Notes: generated by a model not told the origin, from the letters alone. 64,000 nt of DNA from Pseudomonas benzenivorans (GCF_024397895.1 NZ_CP073346.1:248001-312000), one strand, 5' to 3'. Counted from the stretch's first letter, positions 40,955 to 50,166 are shown. Translations and numbers: made by a program.

Positions 40955-42615
40955 ATAAAAAGGACTCCTTTCCAAGCAACGCAATATCGCAAGATATTGA
41001 TCTCAAGCGAACTGAGCGACCCCACCCAAAAGGTGAGAACACTTATTGGGATGGAGATACTCTTGTTTATGTAGGCATTAAACCAATAAGAATGAACAGA
41101 GCTCTGTCGCATTTCAGCCCCACCATGAAGGAGTCATTCAAACAGAACACCTCCTCTTTCTTAAAACAAGGAAAATACTCACTCTACAGCCATATTGCGT
41201 ACTTCGAAAGACTGAGAACACAACTAAACACATACCCAACCACTACTTTTAATGCCAAATGGATAGCTCTGGCGCTGACCAACTCTTCGTTCCTTAGAGT
41301 CAAGAGCGGAATCCTGCAATTTTTTCTCTACTGGCACGAGCGTGACAGTGCCGCTATCAGCAAGGACGCCTTACGCTTACTGGATGATAGTGCTTCAACT
41401 AAAATGAAGCGGCGCAGTGTACTCTCGGATGACCCGGAGAAAAGTTGGCTCTCCGATGAAGAATACGAGCACTTATTGCGAGCAACCTGGAATAACTATG
41501 ACTGCGGGGCCTGCTCCACACAAGTGACACTAATTAGACTGATGTCAATGCAATATGCTCGCAGGCCAGTACAGATTGCATATCTTAAGGTCGGCGATGT
41601 TCATGAAAATGATGATTCAGATACCCAAGGACTCATCGGGCGCGTCGTAAACTTTCCTGGTGTCAAGGATAGAACCACCGAGCACGACTTTCGTGACAGC
41701 AAGTTCGAAACTCACCCCCTAGCCGATCACTTGTGGGATCTATGTACTATCCAACGCAGAGAAGTCAAGGCGCTGTATGAGCACACTTTGGGTCTAGTGC
41801 TAACAGACGACCAACTGAAACAAATGCCTCTTTTTTGCAGCAAAACGCAAATCAAGGCAGCACAACAACTCATTAATGAGCATTATCAGATTAATCTCCT
41901 TGAAAACTTGGACAGCAGACTATTTCATATCAAAAGAACCCGTATTACTCGGATTCTCACATGGAGTGAGAACACTCCGAATTGCAATTTTATTGCGGAC
42001 AAGCCTCTAGGGTGGTTACGAACGAAGCCACCAATTACCCACCGTACCGGCCGGACAATGATTGTCAACGCGACACGGATGCGCCATACCCGGATACGCC
42101 AGTTAGCCCGACAGGGCGTGCCCAAGCACATGCTATCTCACTGGCTCGGCCATACATCTGAGAGGTCGCTGGAGTCCTATTACAACGATCCCCCCGAGAT
42201 TGCGCGCCAACTCGACGATGCAATGGCTCCAGCATTGCTACCACTGGCCATGGCTTTTGCCGGAACGCTGATTGATTCAGAGGATCAAGCCAGTAGGGCC
42301 AACGATCCGAACAGCAAGCTAGAGTTCGCTAGGGGCAGTGAACTCAGGAGTGTCGGTCGCTGTGGTAAGCATAGTTTTTGCGCCATAACCTCAGTACCTA
42401 TTCCCTGCTATCGCTGCAAGCATTTCGAACCACTGGTCGATGCACCACATCAGGAGGTACTGGAAGCACTGGTGCAGCGTCAGGCCGCGGAGAAACAGCC
42501 GCTCAAGATTGGCGGCCAACGAAACCTGCTGATGCCTATTGATCTCTCGGCTGACATTCGCGCCGTCGAAAATTGCATTGCTCGCTGCAACGCCCGCAAA
42601 GCTGAACGGGAATGA
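40951..42615 (+). CDS. Tyrosine recombinase B of the trio (GinB-like)
   Basis: 554 residues. Catalytic segments: Arg in LMSMQYARRPVQIAYLKV, MRHTRIRQLARQGVPKHMLS (HxxR), then LSHWLGHTSERSLESYYNDP (His and Tyr). A C-terminal cysteine cluster FCAITSVPIPCYRCKHFEPL probably binds zinc. Longer than ordinary integrases, as is the rule for the second member of such trios and for Tn554 TnpB. Four-base overlap with gene A upstream. Confidence 0.82.
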   Translation: MNKKDSFPSNAISQDIDLKRTERPHPKGENTYWDGDTLVYVGIKPIRMNRALSHFSPTMKESFKQNTSSFLKQGKYSLYSHIAYFERLRTQLNTYPTTTFNAKWIALALTNSSFLRVKSGILQFFLYWHERDSAAISKDALRLLDDSASTKMKRRSVLSDDPEKSWLSDEEYEHLLRATWNNYDCGACSTQVTLIRLMSMQYARRPVQIAYLKVGDVHENDDSDTQGLIGRVVNFPGVKDRTTEHDFRDSKFETHPLADHLWDLCTIQRREVKALYEHTLGLVLTDDQLKQMPLFCSKTQIKAAQQLINEHYQINLLENLDSRLFHIKRTRITRILTWSENTPNCNFIADKPLGWLRTKPPITHRTGRTMIVNATRMRHTRIRQLARQGVPKHMLSHWLGHTSERSLESYYNDPPEIARQLDDAMAPALLPLAMAFAGTLIDSEDQASRANDPNSKLEFARGSELRSVGRCGKHSFCAITSVPIPCYRCKHFEPLVDAPHQEVLEALVQRQAAEKQPLKIGGQRNLLMPIDLSADIRAVENCIARCNARKAERE

Positions 42616-42619
42616 CCTC

Positions 42620-44680
42620 ATGAGCCATGTTATCCAGTTCACTCCTAAGCGTGAGTTGTCTTCCCAGCAAAACCTCAACGACTTCATTGTTCTTGCCCGA
42701 GACAACCTGACTCTATGGTCTGATCTTGAGGGTTTTTCCTGGGACGCGGCCAAATGGGTTACGACGCACAAAAACATTCGATTTACCAACTTTGAGCACG
42801 TCGTTGTGGCCTCGAGGACGGCCCCCAATACTAATCAACTCATGCACCCTGCCTTTGCCGAGTCTGCCAAGGCCTACCTGCGCTACCAGCACACGCTGCG
42901 CCCAAACAAGAGAATCGCAAGGGAAATGACCGCGCTACGGGCGATGGAGTTTGCCTTGCGCCAAGATATGGCAGTGCCGGATATCACCAAATTCGAACAT
43001 CGGCACTGGTGTACGGCCGTCAGCGCCATGGAGCCTGCCACTTCCCGCCAATTAGTTTGCGAAGTAATGCTGGGCATACTGAAAAGGCTAGCGGACCTTG
43101 GCATCCTCACCGTCGATCCTTGGTTCTGGCGACATCCCTACGTGGGCCGACATGGCTACGACGCTACAAATGGTGCCGGGGCACCGGCTGAAGTCAAGGC
43201 AAAGAAAGCCCCTGACCAAGACGCGCTACTCGCCGTTGCCGACGTGTTTTCACGAGGCGAGAGTGAAACGCTGGATGACTCAGATATCATGGTGACCTGC
43301 ATCACTGCGCTGTTGCTGAGCGCACCTATGCGTATTGGCGAGTTCCTGCGCTTTCGCCTCGATTGTCTGCGGGAAGACACCGACAGGAATGGAGAACTCC
43401 AGTGTTACTTAGCGTATTGGGTACCAAAGACCCATCAGTTCGAGCGCAAACCCATTCCCATGACCATGGGTGATGTTGCAAAAGAAGCGATCAAGCGGCT
43501 AGGCGCAATCACCGAAGAGGGTCGTCGCCTCGCATGCTACATGGAAACCAATCCTACAAAGTTTTACCGCCACGCGAATTGCCCTTCGATTCCTGACGAC
43601 CAAGAACTGACACCTGATCAGGTGGTGCAAGCATTAGGGTTCGCCAACCGAGAAAGTTGCGCAAGCTTCGTCAGGAAACACACCAGCAGTTATGCGATGA
43701 CGGGTTTTACGCTGAACGCTCTGTGGCAACTGGTGCTGACCGAACACCTCGCACGTAACCCGCATTTCCCCTACCAAGAAGCGCCAGAGAGCTCGACGCA
43801 AGCACCGTTGAAAATGTCTGATTCCCTTCTTTGTTTTCGTCGTCTTCAACTAGCAACGACGCTGAGCACAAGCCCTGTACTATTGGCACCTTTCAACGGG
43901 CACTATTACTCCGGGCGCTTGAAAATAGGTAAAAGACTGGAAGCCATGAACTTCTTCACCCGGCACGCCTTCGAGACCAACAAGCTTAAATCCCACAGCC
44001 TTCGTCACCTGCTCAACAGGCAAGCACGCAGTAGCGGCGTCTCCTTGGAAATGCTAACCGAATGGAGCAGTCGCACCACTACTCGGCAGACTCGTACTTA
44101 CCTGCACGACGACCCAGCAAAAGCGGCCGCTAAGGGAGCATTAGCGCTCGGGACAACCCAGGAACAAGAACATCAAAAGCCGGTGACAAATGAAGAAGCA
44201 GCCCTTTACGGTCATGGCCCGTTCCACCGCAGCCGCTACGGCATTTGCCGCCGTAGCTGGCGAGCCGGACCGTGCAACAAGTTCGCCGCCTGCCTCAATT
44301 GCTCTGAACTGCTGATGTGCAAGGGCGACAAGCTCGCTGCCGAGATCATCCAGCAGGATCGGGACGATCTCGTGCGGACGTATAACGCTGCTCAACAGGA
44401 AATAGCGAATGGTGAACGAGCAGCATCACTTTGGACCGAAAAAGCAGGTCCACAGATCGAGCGTCTCGATCAACTGCTGGACATCTTGCACAACCCCGAC
44501 ATTCCGGACGGGAGTCCTATCGAAATGGCGGGAGCAGACTTCAGCCATGAAAAGGTAATTGTATCCGAGAAGGCCAAAGCGGCCGGGGTGCAGTTGTTGG
44601 ATCGAAAAGAACTTGGCCTCTCCTACGGCGAAGAGCTACTCGCCTGCCTGGATCTACTGCGGGAACCAGACGATGCCTAA
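42620..44680 (+). CDS. Tyrosine recombinase C of the trio (GinC-like)
   Basis: 686 residues from ATG 42620, four bases after the previous stop; the in-frame opening at 42539 lies inside gene B. Catalytic segments: LLSAPMRIGEFLRFRLDCL (Arg), LKSHSLRHLLNRQARSSGVS (HxLRH), TEWSSRTTTRQTRTYLHDDP (Tyr; the second His of the box appears replaced by Trp). C-terminal zinc-like cluster CRRSWRAGPCNKFAACLNCS. Overlaps gene D by eight bases. Confidence 0.82.
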   Translation: MSHVIQFTPKRELSSQQNLNDFIVLARDNLTLWSDLEGFSWDAAKWVTTHKNIRFTNFEHVVVASRTAPNTNQLMHPAFAESAKAYLRYQHTLRPNKRIAREMTALRAMEFALRQDMAVPDITKFEHRHWCTAVSAMEPATSRQLVCEVMLGILKRLADLGILTVDPWFWRHPYVGRHGYDATNGAGAPAEVKAKKAPDQDALLAVADVFSRGESETLDDSDIMVTCITALLLSAPMRIGEFLRFRLDCLREDTDRNGELQCYLAYWVPKTHQFERKPIPMTMGDVAKEAIKRLGAITEEGRRLACYMETNPTKFYRHANCPSIPDDQELTPDQVVQALGFANRESCASFVRKHTSSYAMTGFTLNALWQLVLTEHLARNPHFPYQEAPESSTQAPLKMSDSLLCFRRLQLATTLSTSPVLLAPFNGHYYSGRLKIGKRLEAMNFFTRHAFETNKLKSHSLRHLLNRQARSSGVSLEMLTEWSSRTTTRQTRTYLHDDPAKAAAKGALALGTTQEQEHQKPVTNEEAALYGHGPFHRSRYGICRRSWRAGPCNKFAACLNCSELLMCKGDKLAAEIIQQDRDDLVRTYNAAQQEIANGERAASLWTEKAGPQIERLDQLLDILHNPDIPDGSPIEMAGADFSHEKVIVSEKAKAAGVQLLDRKELGLSYGEELLACLDLLREPDDA

Positions 44681-45113
44681 AGTGATCACCGATCAGCATG
44701 AACGCAAAATAGCCCAGATGATCCGAAACTGGCCGGTCGAGCATGCGCTGGACTGGAATGCGGCCTGCATCGGCGCGCAAAGCATTCTGGGGTGGGACAA
44801 GCCGCCGACGCGCCAGGCTCTCGACAAGAAGGTAGCGGTAAAGGTCGCTTATAAGGCCAAGAAAGAGCAGCTAAAACTTGAGAAACAGAAGCTGCAGGGC
44901 ATGCCAAAGCCCCGAAGTACACTGGATGCCATGAAGAGAATCAATCGGCTCCAGGCAGAAAATGACGCTTTGAGAGCGGAGCTGAGCAAAATGGCAGAGA
45001 TGGCAAACCGGCTGATCTACAACGCAACCCTGGCTGGTCTCTCCCGTGAGCGACTGATGTCCCCTCTTCTGACTGTTCGTGAGCCGCAGAAAAGGCCCGC
45101 AAAGGTTAGGTAA
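44673..45113 (+). CDS. Small coiled-coil protein of the recombinase operon (GinD-like)
   Basis: 146 residues from ATG 44673, inside the end of gene C. N-terminal helical part ITDQHERKIAQMIRNWPVEH and PPTRQALDKKVAVKVAYKAK could be a DNA-binding HTH; the middle RINRLQAENDALRAELSKMA is a clear coiled coil. It matches the fourth gene expected in GInt operons, and in role resembles TnpC of Tn554, a small accessory protein for orientation or efficiency of recombination (family knowledge). Basic overall. Confidence 0.75.
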   Translation: MPKVITDQHERKIAQMIRNWPVEHALDWNAACIGAQSILGWDKPPTRQALDKKVAVKVAYKAKKEQLKLEKQKLQGMPKPRSTLDAMKRINRLQAENDALRAELSKMAEMANRLIYNATLAGLSRERLMSPLLTVREPQKRPAKVR

Positions 45114-45158
45114 ACAATCAGATTCAGTTTGGCAGCGTAGATTTCATGCAGGCCCCTT

Positions 45159-45595
45159 ATGTTGAACTTGGTTTTTTTGCACGTACTCAGAGCCCCGGTA
45201 TTGTCTAAAGATCAGGCCAACGCTGTCTTGAGGACCGCGCTCAACATTCTGATGAGATGGACCGCTTCAACAGAGCAATCATGCAAAATCTTGCGAGTTT
45301 CTCGCTGCACTATTACTCGCGCACTTCGGGGCAAGAGAGTGGATCTGGACATTGATCAACTGCAGCGGGCCAGCATCATTCTGAACTGCCATGCTGCTCT
45401 GCGATTGATGTTCGATTCCCCGAAGAACGTCTATGGTTTCCCCAGCATGAAAAACCACAACGACTTCTTCAATGGTGCACGCCACTGGAAATCATGGCAC
45501 AAGGCAACCTCATGTCTCTGTTAGAGGCATACAAGCGCATCGATGCCTTGCTGGAGATGGTGAATCCCCCTCTGCCCATTCTGACGAATGGTTGC
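45159..45595 (+). pseudogene. MbcA/ParS/Xre-type antitoxin gene with a frameshift
   Basis: The first frame (ATG 45159) reads WTASTEQSCKILRVSRCTIT, RALRGKRVDLDIDQLQRASI, ILNCHAALRLMFDSPKNVYG, FPSMKNHNDFFNG, typical of the Xre-like plus toxin-binding region of MbcA/ParS antitoxins, then goes out of frame near 45470 (ARHWKSWHKATSCLC, stop at 45524). Another frame continues TPLEIMAQGNLMSLLEAYKR, IDALLEMVNPPLPIL and stops at 45595. One missing base near 45470-45478 explains it. No RES-domain toxin gene follows. Confidence 0.7.
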
Positions 45596-45646
45596 TGATC
45601 TTCAAGTTGCCGAGCCAAGCAAACCTGCCCTGTGATCCCCCTACAC

Positions 45647-45952
45647 TCACTTCGCTTTGCATTCTGGTGTCGTTTTTTTCAGAGCTTTCAGCTCAGTACC
45701 AATCCGCTTAATGAGCTCCTGGTAGCTCTCTTCGCAGTCTTTGGTTAGGTAGGCTGAGATGAGGATAGTTGCTGGATGCACATCCAGCACGCTCGCTAGC
45801 TGCTCAAGCTTCTCAATCGTCGCCCCCTTCATTCCCCGCTCTAAGGTGCTCAGATACGTCCGGCTGCTGACACTTGAGAAGTCTTCCTGCTTGAGCCCCT
45901 TCTGCTGGCGAAGCTCTTTGAGTGCTAGCCCGAATGCTGTATTCAGTTCCAT
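45647..45952 (-). CDS. XRE family HTH transcriptional regulator
   Basis: 101 residues; start MELNTAFGLALKELRQQKGL (ATG 45952). HTH of the Cro/CI type: KGLKQEDFSSVSSRTYLSTL and ERGMKGATIEKLEQLASVLD, with VHPATIL after it, then a charged C-terminal tail. Divergent from the 148-residue gene at 46037, with only 84 bp between, so it probably represses that promoter and its own (inference). Confidence 0.85.
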   Translation of the reverse strand: MELNTAFGLALKELRQQKGLKQEDFSSVSSRTYLSTLERGMKGATIEKLEQLASVLDVHPATILISAYLTKDCEESYQELIKRIGTELKALKKTTPECKAK

Positions 45953-46036
45953 TTGCCAATCTCGCAAAAGGAACGATAAGACCTTTACGCGTCCTATAGG
46001 GCTACAATCTATAGGACTCATTTTCGGTACTAATTA

Positions 46037-46483
46037 ATGTTTACTACCTACCGCGGTGCTGAGATACATCTCGCAGTGGCAGAACCCACTGGAACGCAGC
46101 TATGGAGCCACGTCGAGCAGGAGCTTGCCTGGCCATGGTTCTATCTGCAGATCGTCCGACGGCATGGTCGGAAGGCGTATCGAAGCATGCTAATGGTTCA
46201 CCACGCTCACGACCTACGAAAGATTGTCGATGATCAATCGAACCTGGCCTGGGTGGAGCAAGTACAACTGGTAACTCCGCCTCATTTAAATGGCCAGCCC
46301 AGGTGGCTCATGGAGCCTCTAGAAGAGGTCTGTGTGGTTCGAGATGGTCCGGATGGCAATCCTGGTTATTTGTATAAGGTCGCTAACGGAGTTAGCTATT
46401 CAATGCATTGCTCAGACAACAGAGAGTCGTTGGTCGAAACCAACGTGGTCTTTTCAGCTGAATTACACCTTCGGCACGACTGA
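46037..46483 (+). CDS. Hypothetical protein (148 aa)
   Basis: ATG 46037 (MFTTYRGAEIHLAVAEPTGT). Rich in aromatic residues (ELAWPWFYLQIVRRHGRKAY) and in short charged turns; no signal peptide, membrane helix or recognised domain. Divergently transcribed from the XRE regulator. Downstream DNA contains helicase debris, so this gene may be a survivor of a larger lost module. Confidence 0.55.
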   Translation: MFTTYRGAEIHLAVAEPTGTQLWSHVEQELAWPWFYLQIVRRHGRKAYRSMLMVHHAHDLRKIVDDQSNLAWVEQVQLVTPPHLNGQPRWLMEPLEEVCVVRDGPDGNPGYLYKVANGVSYSMHCSDNRESLVETNVVFSAELHLRHD

Positions 46484-46499
46484 TCAGGGGCCCAAGAAA

Positions 46500-46805
46500 A
46501 GAGCGATCGGATGCAAACTGGAGATGGAGAGGCCTTATGTCAGGTTCGATGGGCCTATTCGCTCATCAGCAGCAGAAGTCACTGCTGTCCTCATCCATTT
46601 TGGCATCCAGCAAGCACGAAGCTCTTCCCTGAGCTGGACACCGAAAAAACTGCCAGGATGGTTCCCAGCATCACCAAACTCTTGCCGGAAGATTATCGCG
46701 ATTGAAATGATCAGCGAAGGCACGGACATCCCCCGCCTCCAGGTGTGCTTCTACCTCAATCGCATCCGCTCCGATTTAAGCACTACCGGCAGCAGCTGTT
46801 GGCTT
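46500..46805 (+). pseudogene. Fragmented SF2 (DEAD/DEAH-type) helicase remnant
   Basis: Two plus-strand frames carry pieces. One reads LFPELDTEKTARMVPSITKL and LPEDYRD (about 46620-46705); the other, entered next, reads IEMISEGTDIPRLQVCFYLN and RIRSDL (about 46700-46780), close to motif V/VI of COG1061-type helicases (EGxDIPxL ... YLxRIRT). The remainder of the gene is missing on both sides. No start or complete domain remains. Confidence 0.5.
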
Positions 46806-46878
46806 GCTTTTGATGTTTGTATGGAGATCAGAGCTCAGACGTCAGCTGACGTGGCTGAGTGAATCAGGAGGTAACGCA

Positions 46879-47142
46879 TTGACCCTTCCACGCGAAAGAA
46901 CCCGCAGCGTCATCAAGACCGAAGAATTCCTGCGAGAGCTCGCTCGCAACACTGAGCTGCCACAGGATATCCGCAGCTATGCGAAAAGCCTGCTCAGGCA
47001 CTACCCCTCGTCCGACCAGATTTACTCACTGGGCCGCCTCGAAGAGTGCCTGGCAAGCGATGCGCCAGATGATGAATATCGACGGAGGGTGATCGCTTTC
47101 CATCAGCCGCTGTTCAGCTCGTCATTGGACTTCACACAATAG
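46879..47142 (+). CDS. BPSL0761 family protein
   Basis: 87 residues from TTG 46879 with AGGAGGTAACGCA directly upstream; upstream in-frame ATG readings lack a ribosome binding site. The sequence TLPRERTRSVIKTEEFLREL, ARNTELPQDIRSYAKSLLRH, YPSSDQIYSL follows the BPSL0761 family pattern (MTMPxERTRAL ... FLxEL ... ARxLLRHYPS). Function of the family is unknown; such genes occur in accessory islands. Fifteen bases before the AbiEi-like gene, so co-transcribed. Confidence 0.75.
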   Translation: MTLPRERTRSVIKTEEFLRELARNTELPQDIRSYAKSLLRHYPSSDQIYSLGRLEECLASDAPDDEYRRRVIAFHQPLFSSSLDFTQ

Positions 47143-47156
47143 ACGTTGGAGCCGCA

Positions 47157-47861
47157 ATGTTCCGCAATGATCAAGCCCTGTCGGTATCCACCCGCATTGC
47201 GCAACAGGTCAAGCACCTACCCAAAGGTCAGCCCTTCAGCATCAGACGCTTCGCGGAACTTGGAACGAGAAACGCCGTATCCAAGGCAATAGCGCGACTG
47301 ATCAACCGAGGCGAACTTGAGCGTGTGTATCGAGGGATTTACATGCGCCGGAAAGCCGGGCAGTACGTTGCACGGATTCGCCCAAGCGCATGGGAAGTGG
47401 TGAGCCTGATTGCCAGGCAGAGCCGTCAGGTTCTGCAGCCCCAAGGTGCCGATGCAGTCAGAAGGTTTGGGCTGAGCACCCAAATGCCGCTTATCCCGAT
47501 CTATTACACCAGCGGCCACAGCCGATCACTATTTATCGGTAGGGCTGAGGTCCGGCTGATACATGCGGCCCCAGTGGTCATGCAGCATGCCGGGACCGAG
47601 GTAGGACTGGCTATCAGCGCACTATTTTATCTCGGTAAAGACGGCTCTACCCCGGAATGCACTGCAGCAATCAAGAAGGCGCTCAAGCACAGCTCCGTAG
47701 CGAGAACTGCCTTTTTCCGAGCCGGCAAATATCTCAGACCATCTATCCACTCGTCTCCTTTCCGCTTCAAGCACCGCTCGCGCTCTATCAGCACGCTCAC
47801 CGCGCAGCTTGAGGCCGAAAAGCTGCGCGGGAGAAGGGGTATGAAGTATGGGTCGTGTTAG
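47157..47861 (+). CDS. AbiEi-like / DUF6088 family protein
   Basis: 234 residues, ATG 47157. N-terminal winged helix: STRIAQQVKHLPKGQPFSIR, RFAELGTRNAVSKAIARLIN and RGELERVYRGIYMRRK, as in AbiEi antitoxins and DUF6088 proteins, followed by a larger alpha/beta part (QPQGADAVRRFGLSTQMPLI, YYTSGHSRSLFIGRAEVRLI). In type IV toxin-antitoxin systems such a gene is followed by an AbiEii nucleotidyltransferase; none is present here. The C terminus is arginine-rich and may be altered. Confidence 0.7.
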   Translation: MFRNDQALSVSTRIAQQVKHLPKGQPFSIRRFAELGTRNAVSKAIARLINRGELERVYRGIYMRRKAGQYVARIRPSAWEVVSLIARQSRQVLQPQGADAVRRFGLSTQMPLIPIYYTSGHSRSLFIGRAEVRLIHAAPVVMQHAGTEVGLAISALFYLGKDGSTPECTAAIKKALKHSSVARTAFFRAGKYLRPSIHSSPFRFKHRSRSISTLTAQLEAEKLRGRRGMKYGSC

Positions 47862-47933
47862 GTATTAGGCAGGTTTCAACATAGCGATGCCTGAATAGAT
47901 TCCGGTCAGCGTGACTCGAACGGCGTACCTCAT

Positions 47934-48416
47934 CTAAACCGGATCGCCTACCAGGACAGCCGCGGTCATATCCCCCTCGCAGTCTTCGCCGGGCAACCAT
48001 TTCATGGTCGCGCCCTGCCCTACCAGGTCGATGTAAAGCGCACGGTCACATCCGGCCATGGCGCCCTTGGCCACCGCCTCCAATTGCGTTTCGCTCCAGG
48101 AAATCACTTCGTAGCTGAACACTTCGGCCACAAGATCCAAGCCGGTATCGTGTTGCAGGAGCGAGGCATAGGCCTCGGTGCATGTGTTTTGCGTGCGTAC
48201 GCAGCGAATCTCCACAGCGTTGGTGCCGGGCGGCTCGTAGCCGGCCACTGTTCGCCAGCCGCCCCACAGCAGCAAACCGTCAGGCTGCTCAAGTACCGAC
48301 AAAGGCGGCAGCGTGACTGTGTTTTCGAGGGGCGTTGGATGGATGAACCAAAGAACCGCGTAGGTCGCGACCAGGGCGGAGGCGAGAGAGACAACTGCAT
48401 AGTTGAGGTAACGCAT
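47934..48416 (-). CDS. Membrane-anchored hypothetical protein
   Basis: 160 residues, ATG 48416. N-terminal signal anchor YAVVSLASALVATYAVLWFI, then a periplasmic domain with four cysteines (IRCVRTQNTC, AGCDRALYIDL, GEDCEG). Second half includes EVISWSETQLEAVAKGAMAG. No recognised family. Divergent from the deaminase effector gene 241 bp away. It could be a periplasmic partner of the effector module, but there is no direct evidence. Confidence 0.6.
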   Translation of the reverse strand: MRYLNYAVVSLASALVATYAVLWFIHPTPLENTVTLPPLSVLEQPDGLLLWGGWRTVAGYEPPGTNAVEIRCVRTQNTCTEAYASLLQHDTGLDLVAEVFSYEVISWSETQLEAVAKGAMAGCDRALYIDLVGQGATMKWLPGEDCEGDMTAAVLVGDPV

Positions 48417-48657
48417 GATCGAATCCTTTCGAAGTGGGCCATCTTGGCAAAACCAAGGATAGCCAACAGTGCGTACATGTCGAGTTGACCTACTTGATCA
48501 GGCCCCGAGCATTTTTTCGTGCACCGTTCACAAAGTCCACGCGCAGTTCTGTACTGCGCAAGACTTAGCACAGGGGTTGTTGGTTATGATCGCGACTCAG
48601 ACCATGGAGCCGGTCGCCGCCTAGACATCAGAGGCTGTCCGGCAAGGATCACGGACG

Positions 48658-50166
48658 ATGAGCGGCTACGTACCCAACAACCGCAATGAACGCATCCCGC
48701 CCCCGAAAGAACCCTACAACGGCGATTTCAGCAACCAGCAGACCCGCGCCGTGGAAGGTACCACCGTCCAGCCGGTCAACAGCCTGGTCGGCCTACGCTT
48801 TATGTGGGACAACGGCGAATGCCTCGGCGCTAACATCCCCTACAGCCTTACCCCCGCCGGCGCCAACGTTATTCGTGGCGGCCTGGACGCCCGCGGCTGC
48901 CTGACCCAAACGATTCAGGGCCGCGAATACGACGCCCAACTGCTGGCCGACGCCGATGTCGACAACGACGTCGCCAAGGCCCGCACCGAACTGCAAAGCG
49001 CGCTGGACGAGATCCTCAGCGCCGAACGCGCCGAGGCCGCAGAGCTGCAAACCATCCAGGATCAGCGCAGCAGCTTTATGAATGGCGTGCACAAAAGCCT
49101 GGCCTTCGGCAAAGGCCTGTTTATGGCGGGTGTGGGCCTGGTCGACTCGGCCAAGCAACTCAACGACCTGATCAGCCCACACACCTACCTGAGCAACGCA
49201 CTGCGCGCCGCCTGGAACGCCAAACCGGCTGGCGGCAGCCGCTGGGTCGACTCCTTCCTGGAAAACTTCAGCGACGAACAACACCGAGAACTGGTCGAGG
49301 CCCTGGGCTTCGATCCGAGCAGCATCACCCGTGAGCAGCTCGCCGACGCCTATGAGATCGCCAACTTCATCTACGACGACGGCCCTAGCAAAGGCATGCT
49401 CGGCCGCTTCGCCGTCGACTACGCCCAGGCGCAGAACATCGAAGAAATGGCCGAATTCGGCGGCGGCGCGGCTTTCGAAATTATCCTTACCGCCATCCTC
49501 GCGGTATTTACCGGTGGCGTATTTATCGGCATCAAAGCCGCTACTTCCATGCGCCACCTCGCCAAACTGAAACGCCTGGGCAACGCCCTAACCAAGCTCA
49601 GCGCAGCCCTGAAACGTGCCAGAATCAAAGCCAAGGGTAGGGTCAGGGGAGCTGGAACTGGAGCGCAAACGGTAGAGGTGCCGAGACCAGCAGGAGTCAA
49701 AGCGGAAAAGATTGAAGCGCCGAAGGATCCAGCAAATGACCAGGTGCCTAAAGCCGAGGCACCGAAAAAGCGAGTTCACCAAGATCCCAATACAACCTGG
49801 AACCCCCAGGATTACCCTGAGACGCCAGCTAATCAGCTCCCTGACTATGACGGCAAGAACACGCTAGGGAAAATGGAAATTGATGGCGAGACCTATTACG
49901 TTAAAAATGGCAAAGGTCAGCCGGGTGAAACTTTAAAAACCGATCCATCTGTCAAAGCCGGCGCAGTGTCCCCTACCCATGCCGAAGGCCATGCCGTTGC
50001 GATCATGAGAGAAACGGGAACCAAAGAAGCAGTGCTGGACATTAACCATCCCACCGGGCCATGCGGCTTCTGCGACAAAGTCATGGAAAATATGCTGCCA
50101 GAAGGATCGAAGCTAACCGTCAACTGGCCGAACGGCAGTCAAATTTTCACAGGGAACTCAAAATGA
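48658..50166 (+). CDS. Polymorphic toxin with C-terminal DddA-type (SCP1.201-like) deaminase domain
   Basis: 502 residues, ATG 48658. Residues 1-110 form an N-terminal delivery-type domain (VNSLVGLRFMWDNGECLGAN ...), 110-330 helical with a hydrophobic stretch GGGAAFEIILTAILAVFTGG, then a basic/proline linker (KAEKIEAPKDPANDQVPKAE). The last ~110 residues read like the DddA toxin: NQLPDYDGKNTLGKMEIDG, HAEGHAVAIMRETGTKEAVL, HPTGPCGFCDKVMENMLPE, IFTGNSK. Zinc/catalytic residues His441, Glu443, Cys469, Cys472. DddA deaminates cytosine in double-stranded DNA (family knowledge); whether this one acts on DNA or RNA is open. Likely a secretion-delivered effector, though no secretion genes are present. 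Confidence 0.82.
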   Translation: MSGYVPNNRNERIPPPKEPYNGDFSNQQTRAVEGTTVQPVNSLVGLRFMWDNGECLGANIPYSLTPAGANVIRGGLDARGCLTQTIQGREYDAQLLADADVDNDVAKARTELQSALDEILSAERAEAAELQTIQDQRSSFMNGVHKSLAFGKGLFMAGVGLVDSAKQLNDLISPHTYLSNALRAAWNAKPAGGSRWVDSFLENFSDEQHRELVEALGFDPSSITREQLADAYEIANFIYDDGPSKGMLGRFAVDYAQAQNIEEMAEFGGGAAFEIILTAILAVFTGGVFIGIKAATSMRHLAKLKRLGNALTKLSAALKRARIKAKGRVRGAGTGAQTVEVPRPAGVKAEKIEAPKDPANDQVPKAEAPKKRVHQDPNTTWNPQDYPETPANQLPDYDGKNTLGKMEIDGETYYVKNGKGQPGETLKTDPSVKAGAVSPTHAEGHAVAIMRETGTKEAVLDINHPTGPCGFCDKVMENMLPEGSKLTVNWPNGSQIFTGNSK

